A DNA stretch of 64,000 nt from Verticillium longisporum. Lineage: Eukaryota; Ascomycota; Sordariomycetes; Glomerellales; Plectosphaerellaceae. Positions 59,361 to 64,000 of the stretch are shown here, piece by piece (the first letter of the stretch is position 1; every line of letters begins with the position of its first letter). The DNA is taken from the NCBI GenBank assembly GCA_019188255.1, contig JAETXT010000002.1, positions 620,001 to 684,000 on the forward strand, read 5' to 3'. The notes beneath the pieces are model-generated. The model was not told where the DNA came from. It was given only the letters and a program-made list of their open reading frames with translations, and made no database searches. A program made the translations under genes and the position numbers.

Positions 59361-62300
59361 GATGTGCAGCTGATATGGGTCTTTCAGCTGAGTGTGGGCG
59401 GTCTTCGTGATCGCACCCGAACCAAGCGTAGTCTGCTCAAGGAGCGAGGTTATCGTGAGAAGCTTGTTTCGAGACTCTGTGCTGAGTTCGCCACCCCCAG
59501 AAAAAGTTGGTAGTCGGTGGGGCAAGCGAAAATTGAAACCAGGAAGAGCAAGGCCTCGCAAGTGACACTGCAGCGGGGATGAATGAAGCTTGGTTGTATG
59601 TTGTGCGAATGCTGGAGTGTGCGAGGGTAATGATCAGGTTAGAGTGTCGTCAAGAGGACGTGGGTTTTTCTTGTCAAAGCCTGGTTCTTGGGTCTTGGTA
59701 TACGTCGTTGGTCAAAACTTCATTTTTGGGGGGGCGCGGCGACCCATGTCCACTTGTAACTGCCACCAATTTACTCTTGCCTTGCATCTGCCGCGCAAAC
59801 GGCGCACGCGAAACACGCGCAGAAACGGCACTGACACTGGCTTTCCAATCTGGCAATAAGGTCAACGTAATTCGGTCATGACAACGCCTGCAGGCTGCAG
59901 GCTCCTCGAGGCGGGTCTCGCAAGACCTAGAAGGCTTGAGACGGAGATTGGTGAGCAGGTTTTGCTTGAGGCCATTGTGCCCTTGGTCGACCACCTGGAC
60001 AGGAGCAAAGTATGTCACTGACGGGTTCATGCAGGTACGACCCCGACTCCCGATTGGGATCATAGTGTCACCACTTTTGCCGATTGGCCGCGAAGGTGCC
60101 ATGTGCGGCACTGTGCAGACACTGTTATACTCAAATGCATTGTGTTCGATGGCGAAAATATGGCAGCGTCAGGTGATGGAGGCTCAGCAACGACGCATCT
60201 GCTCTCTATCACCTTTTAGGGGGCGGTGGCCAGCTTTTCACATGTCACCCACGCACCTCGTACCAGTGGAGAACACACGGCCGCCCTCGCAGAGACCACC
60301 TGTAGGAGAGCGGGACCCAACAAGCGTGTCCCTGCCGCCAAAATAGACACGACATACACCTGGGGGCCACAGCGATGCGACCACAGGCCTGACGATATTG
60401 ATTCTGTCGTCGGGGTAGCAGGCATCGGTGCTAGGTAAGTCAGGTAGGTAGGCAACAGACAGCACAGCACAGCACACACATGGCCAGGCGCCCGCTCCAT
60501 CCCTGTGCTTCGGCCCCGCCCCAGGGTCGAGGCCACGCCCTATGCCGAGTCAAGGAGACGACGGCAGTGCCGGTGCGGTGACGGGCGGTCCGCTCTGGCC
60601 CTGTCCAAGATTGCCTGCCTGCCGCCCGTCAATATAGGGAGAGACTCGAGCGCGATCACGAGCTCTGGTCTGCGTACCCTGCCAACGAGCCGTCCCCTCC
60701 CCTCCTCCGATACAACCCCATCCGAGCACTGCAACGACGAGCGGAGTGCGCCAAGCCATCTCTCGTCGAAGCCCATCTTGGAAAGTCTTTTTTGCACCCC
60801 TAGCAGATTATCATCGTCAACATCCCTGAACGAGGGAGGGGATGTCCACTCCCCCCCAAGCGGCTGGCTGAAGTGACGTGTGTCGAGGCGGCGAGGGCGT
60901 TCGTCACTCACCTGCGGCGGGGCATAAATGACGGAACGGGAAGCGGGGGGGTGAGGAAGAGGTTGGCTGGCATGCCACTCTCTGGCGTTTCGCTTGCTAG
61001 GCACCACGCAAACAGGCAATAACGTGATGTCGAGGGGGGGGCCTCGGGATCCGGTGGCAGTGAACAAGATGTAAGCTTCAGACTCGCGTATAACTGTTTC
61101 TTCATCGCCCGGACACGGCGGGACAGATAGATGACGGCACACTGGGTCCCGACTGCGTCTTGGCGCCGACCGCAGCCGTCATTCACAGCCGTCCACGAGG
61201 TACGCACGCGAGCGCCGGTGAGGACGATAGAAGTAAGGAGTCCAGGGATAAGAACAGGGACGGAGGGGAGAGGACAGGCGCACGGATCACGCTGCATGTC
61301 TAAGCCTTCCAAGTCAATTAAACGCCAAGACAACGCCACACCCGACACCACAGAAGAATCTTCCAGCCACATTTATGTAATCAGCCACCACAGAGACCGT
61401 GGAGGAAACCTTGGCATTGTTCGACGTGTCGCCACGTTCCAAAGGGTGGACAGCCAAAGCCTTCCGTTGCAACGCTTGTTCGCATGGTTTCCGTTTGCAT
61501 GTGGTGGCTATTCCCATCCGCCCCCGACATGGCCCAATATCCCCCCCCCTCCCTCATCAACACTGGGATTTTTTTCTTTTGAAATTGAAATTGAATATTG
61601 GAATTTCTCGGATCGCTGCGGCCGTCGCGAGAGGGGTTCAATTCCTCTGGAAGGCACTTTTGCATCGCGCCCCCCTCCCCCCTTCCCCAGCTGCGCCGAT
61701 CCTCCCGTCTTACTCGGACACTGTGGTTTGCTCCAGATACGACGGTTAGCCTGCTGCCGCTGCCTTTTCTGTTCTCGGTTGCCGTTGCTGCCTTTGAGCT
61801 GGCGAAGTGGATTTGGAAATGTTGAATCATCATCAGGCCAAGACTGACTGCGCTTCGGAGACTTTTCCCCCCTCCCTACTGCCTGGGATCATTTTGAGTC
61901 ATACTGCGCCATGTGCGCTGTTAGGCAAGAAGGTCTCGTTGCAACCTCAGGATAGGTAGCGAACGCATCCCATCCATGTTGGAGTGGGAGGGAGGAAACG
62001 CCTGCAAGCGTCTACGGGCCGACGTAGTGATCTCTTGAATTCAAGTCGGTCAAAAGTCTGATGGCACACTACTGCCACTGACGCCAGCGATGTGATGAGG
62101 TGAGATGACCGCGAGGCCCGGCCAAAGGCCCCAACGTCGCACCACCTCGCATCACCAACGCCCCCCCGAACCCAAAGTCGCATGCATGTCCCCCACGTGA
62201 TAGCGCACATCATCAGACCTTCCGGCCTGCATCACACCGTGTCACCACGCCCCCCTTCCCCCAGCCAGGTTGCAAGACAAGACCCGTCATCAGGTTCGAT

Positions 62301-62768
62301 CAAATCACGGCGAGGAGCGACAATGGTTTGGAAGGGTTTCAGTGGCCTCAGGCCTGGTATATTCCGCGTCCCCCGAGGTCCTCAGACCAGGGACGGCAAT
62401 GCTATAGTACTCCCCACCCCTTGACCTGCCAGGACGATTCCGTAGAAGCCTGTGCAAGAAACAAAACAACTGAGAGCGATGAGAAAAAAATGTGCCTTCC
62501 CGTATGACCCCAACTCCAGTTGGTGTATGCAGATGCCTCCATTACCCGCCAAGTATTGACAAAGGAAAAAGTTAAAGACCAAAGGCAGTATTCTTCTGCC
62601 GCGCCCAAACAATCTCGTCTAGGTGTAATTTGGTATTGAACAAAAGGAAAAGAAAAAAAAAGGGCACCAACACCTTCGCTTTTTTTTAGATGCCGGTGTG
62701 AGTGCTGGTGTATACTGCGCGCAAAGGAGAAGAGAAAAATGTGATAGAGTGCTTTGGGAAAAGTCCAA
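59361..62768. other. Intergenic, 3.4 kb: CCC2 promoter and cyclin 3' region
   Basis: Both neighbours are on the minus strand, so this contains the CCC2 promoter and the cyclin 3' UTR. Seen: an AGGGG stress-element-like site at about 60218, a TAGGTA motif cluster at 60430-60455, a run of nine C near 61541, A/T homopolymers at 62640-62690, and a 50-kb-scale GC-rich composition with no recognisable gene. ORFs up to about 240 codons occur, but none resembles a known family. Confidence 0.5.
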
Positions 62769-63942
62769 TCACCTGACGGTCACGGCTCCAAAGAACATCC
62801 TCTCGAGCATGCTCCTGCCAGTGCGCGCCCTCTTCGCCTTGCTGGCGGCCGCGTAGGCCTCCTCCTCGGATGCGACCTCGTAAGGCAGCAGCGCGGCGGC
62901 AGGCTTGCGCTTAGGCATGGCGAGCTTCTCCTCGACGTGGATCTCAACGGGCGACTCGTACATGCTGCCATCGGGGACGTACATGTACGGCTCGTTGTCG
63001 GCATAGGCGTCGGGTGGAGTCGTGGCGCGCGAGGAGCGGGAGCGAATGCTGGCGCTGTCGACAGAGCGGGCGTACGAGGACATGCTGCCTGAGCTGCTCG
63101 AGGACCCGTAACTTGTGCTGTAGACCAGGGGCGGAGGTGTGATGGAGGCGACACCGTTGCTGTGTTGGCGCGAGTGGTAGTGCTCCTCGGGGAGTACTGG
63201 CGGGAGCGAGAGGTATCGCGGGAAGAAGGGGGCGAAGGGTACGCGGCCTGGAGGTAGAGCTCGTCCTGCTGGGCGCGGCGGAGGCGACGCTGCTCCTCCT
63301 CGCGCTGCTTGCGGCGGACCATGCGAGCGGCGTGCTTGGCTTCGATCTGGTCACGAATGGGGGCCAGGAAGGGGTCGAACTCGCGGTACAGGTCCTCGGA
63401 CTCGATGCGCAGGTTCCAGTCGAGGAGAAGCAGGAGTTGCCTCTCCATGAGGTTGACCTCGGATCGGGAGAAGCCGAATGTCGAGTAGTCGGTATCGGCG
63501 TTGCTGTAGGCGGCCCAATGCTTGTTCTTGGGGGATGAGTCGTTGAGGTACTTGGCGGAGAGAATGAGGGAGGCGAGGAAGATGCGGTGGGTGGTGCATC
63601 GCAGGCCGCGGGCCATTGGCTGAAGCTTGGACTTGAGGCGGCCAAGGTAGACGAGGGTTGACATGAGTGTGGGAACCTGGACGTTGGAGGAGACAACGAG
63701 CTGGGTGATGAAGGCCTCTAGTGTGGGAAGATCGGCGTCTTCTGAGCGGACGCACCGCGGCTCTGTCCTGGAAGGCGTCGGGGGAGCTGGTGGTTCTTCT
63801 GTGCCTCCGCAGCGCCGGGAGGCATGAGGTGCGAGTCGCATGCGATGACATTGAAGGCAGCACCGGCCAGGTAGGCAATCATTTGCTTGGTGACTGGTTG
63901 GTAGACGAAGTGGTCGAGGGCGGCGGCGTTGAGATCAGCCAT
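62769..63942 (-). CDS. pclA: Pho80-type (PCL/PclA) cyclin (two apparent frameshifts)
   Basis: PCL cyclins activate Pho85-type CDKs in G1 and during development. Single exon. The corrected length is 391 aa from Met 63940-63942 (MADLNAAALD), or 399 aa from an upstream Met at 63966. The cyclin box runs from LPTLEAFITQLVVSSNVQVP through TLVYLGRLKSKLQP, GLRCTTHRIFLASLILSAKY (the central cyclin helix) and SEVNLMERQLLLLLDWNLRI, a strong Pho80-family match. The C-terminal tail is Ser-rich and ends in Lys/Arg-rich helices and FFGAVTVR. Two bases are missing: one in G-run 63780-63784 (between the N-terminal motif and the cyclin box) and one in G-run 63189-63192 (in the tail, restoring QYSPEEHYHSRQHSNG). 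Confidence 0.88.
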
Positions 63943-64000
63943 GGTGAGCTGTTGTGTTGAGTCCATCGTGGGTGGTTGTGGTGGTGGGGGGAGAGGAGGA

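Noticed and set aside
60540..61142. 200-codon minus-strand ORF upstream of CCC2
   Set aside because: No recognisable domain; it lies in GC-rich promoter DNA where long chance ORFs are common.
61625..61665. tRNA-like T-arm (GGTTCAATTCC with a 5-bp stem)
   Set aside because: No matching acceptor stem, D-arm or anticodon arm upstream. No complete tRNA was found anywhere in the window.
3305..63942. Pseudogenes at SDR, Zds1, DUF2433, UFD4, GMC, SRP40, Rsm1 and cyclin loci
   Set aside because: All breaks are single missing bases at or beside homopolymers, and both sides of each break are well conserved. Real decay would also show insertions, stops and substitutions.

Overview
This is a 64-kb stretch of nuclear DNA from a filamentous ascomycete, most likely a Sordariomycete. 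The evidence is short introns of about 50-90 nt with GT-AG ends and internal CTAAC/CTGAC branch sites, CAACATGGC-type start contexts, GC-rich codons, and typical Pezizomycotina orthologues. No bacterial, viral or organellar signature, rRNA, tRNA, CRISPR array or intact transposon was found.

Layout, left to right: a 5'-truncated ASCH/PUA-like protein with a dense SQ/TQ cluster (1-2100, +); a short-chain dehydrogenase without the usual active-site Tyr and Lys (3305-4059, -); a Zds1-type protein (7308-10303, +); a DUF2433-type protein with a degenerate phosphoesterase region, an RRM-like region and an RGG tail (11402-13609, +); the coenzyme Q methyltransferase COQ5 (14713-15726, -) with a 54-aa membrane microprotein ORF just upstream (15929-16093, -); the E1-alpha subunit of branched-chain ketoacid dehydrogenase (17594-19022, +); a UFD4-type HECT ligase (23182-29236, +); a secreted SGNH esterase (29947-31250, -); a HUL4/UBE3A-like HECT ligase with an AZUL zinc finger (32361-36325, -); the pre-60S factor REI1 (37691-39450, +); an ADGF-type adenosine deaminase (40082-42054, -); a 4.6-kb gene-poor stretch; an intron-rich GMC oxidoreductase (46690-49059, +); Nopp140/SRP40 (49397-50699, -); a C3HC zinc-finger Rsm1/NIPA protein (51918-53535, +); an EngB-type mitochondrial GTPase (53948-55342, +); a CCC2/ATP7 copper ATPase (55590-59360, -); and a Pho80-type cyclin (62769-63942, -).

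The genes are mainly housekeeping functions (ubiquitination, ribosome biogenesis, mitochondrial metabolism, copper transport, cell cycle) with two secreted enzymes. They do not form a biosynthetic cluster or a defence island.

The reading frames carry one dominant oddity. Eight genes contain between one and four apparent frameshifts each, about 14 in total. Every one is repaired by adding a single base, and the repair site can be placed within or beside a short homopolymer. After repair, all eight coding lengths are exact multiples of three. This looks like homopolymer under-calling in the assembly, not pseudogenes, and the affected genes are annotated as functional.

I found no obvious large novel system. 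The most interesting leads are the DUF2433 pseudophosphatase/RNA-binding architecture, the microprotein-COQ5 arrangement, the ASCH plus SQ/TQ-cluster protein and the possibly myristoylated adenosine deaminase.
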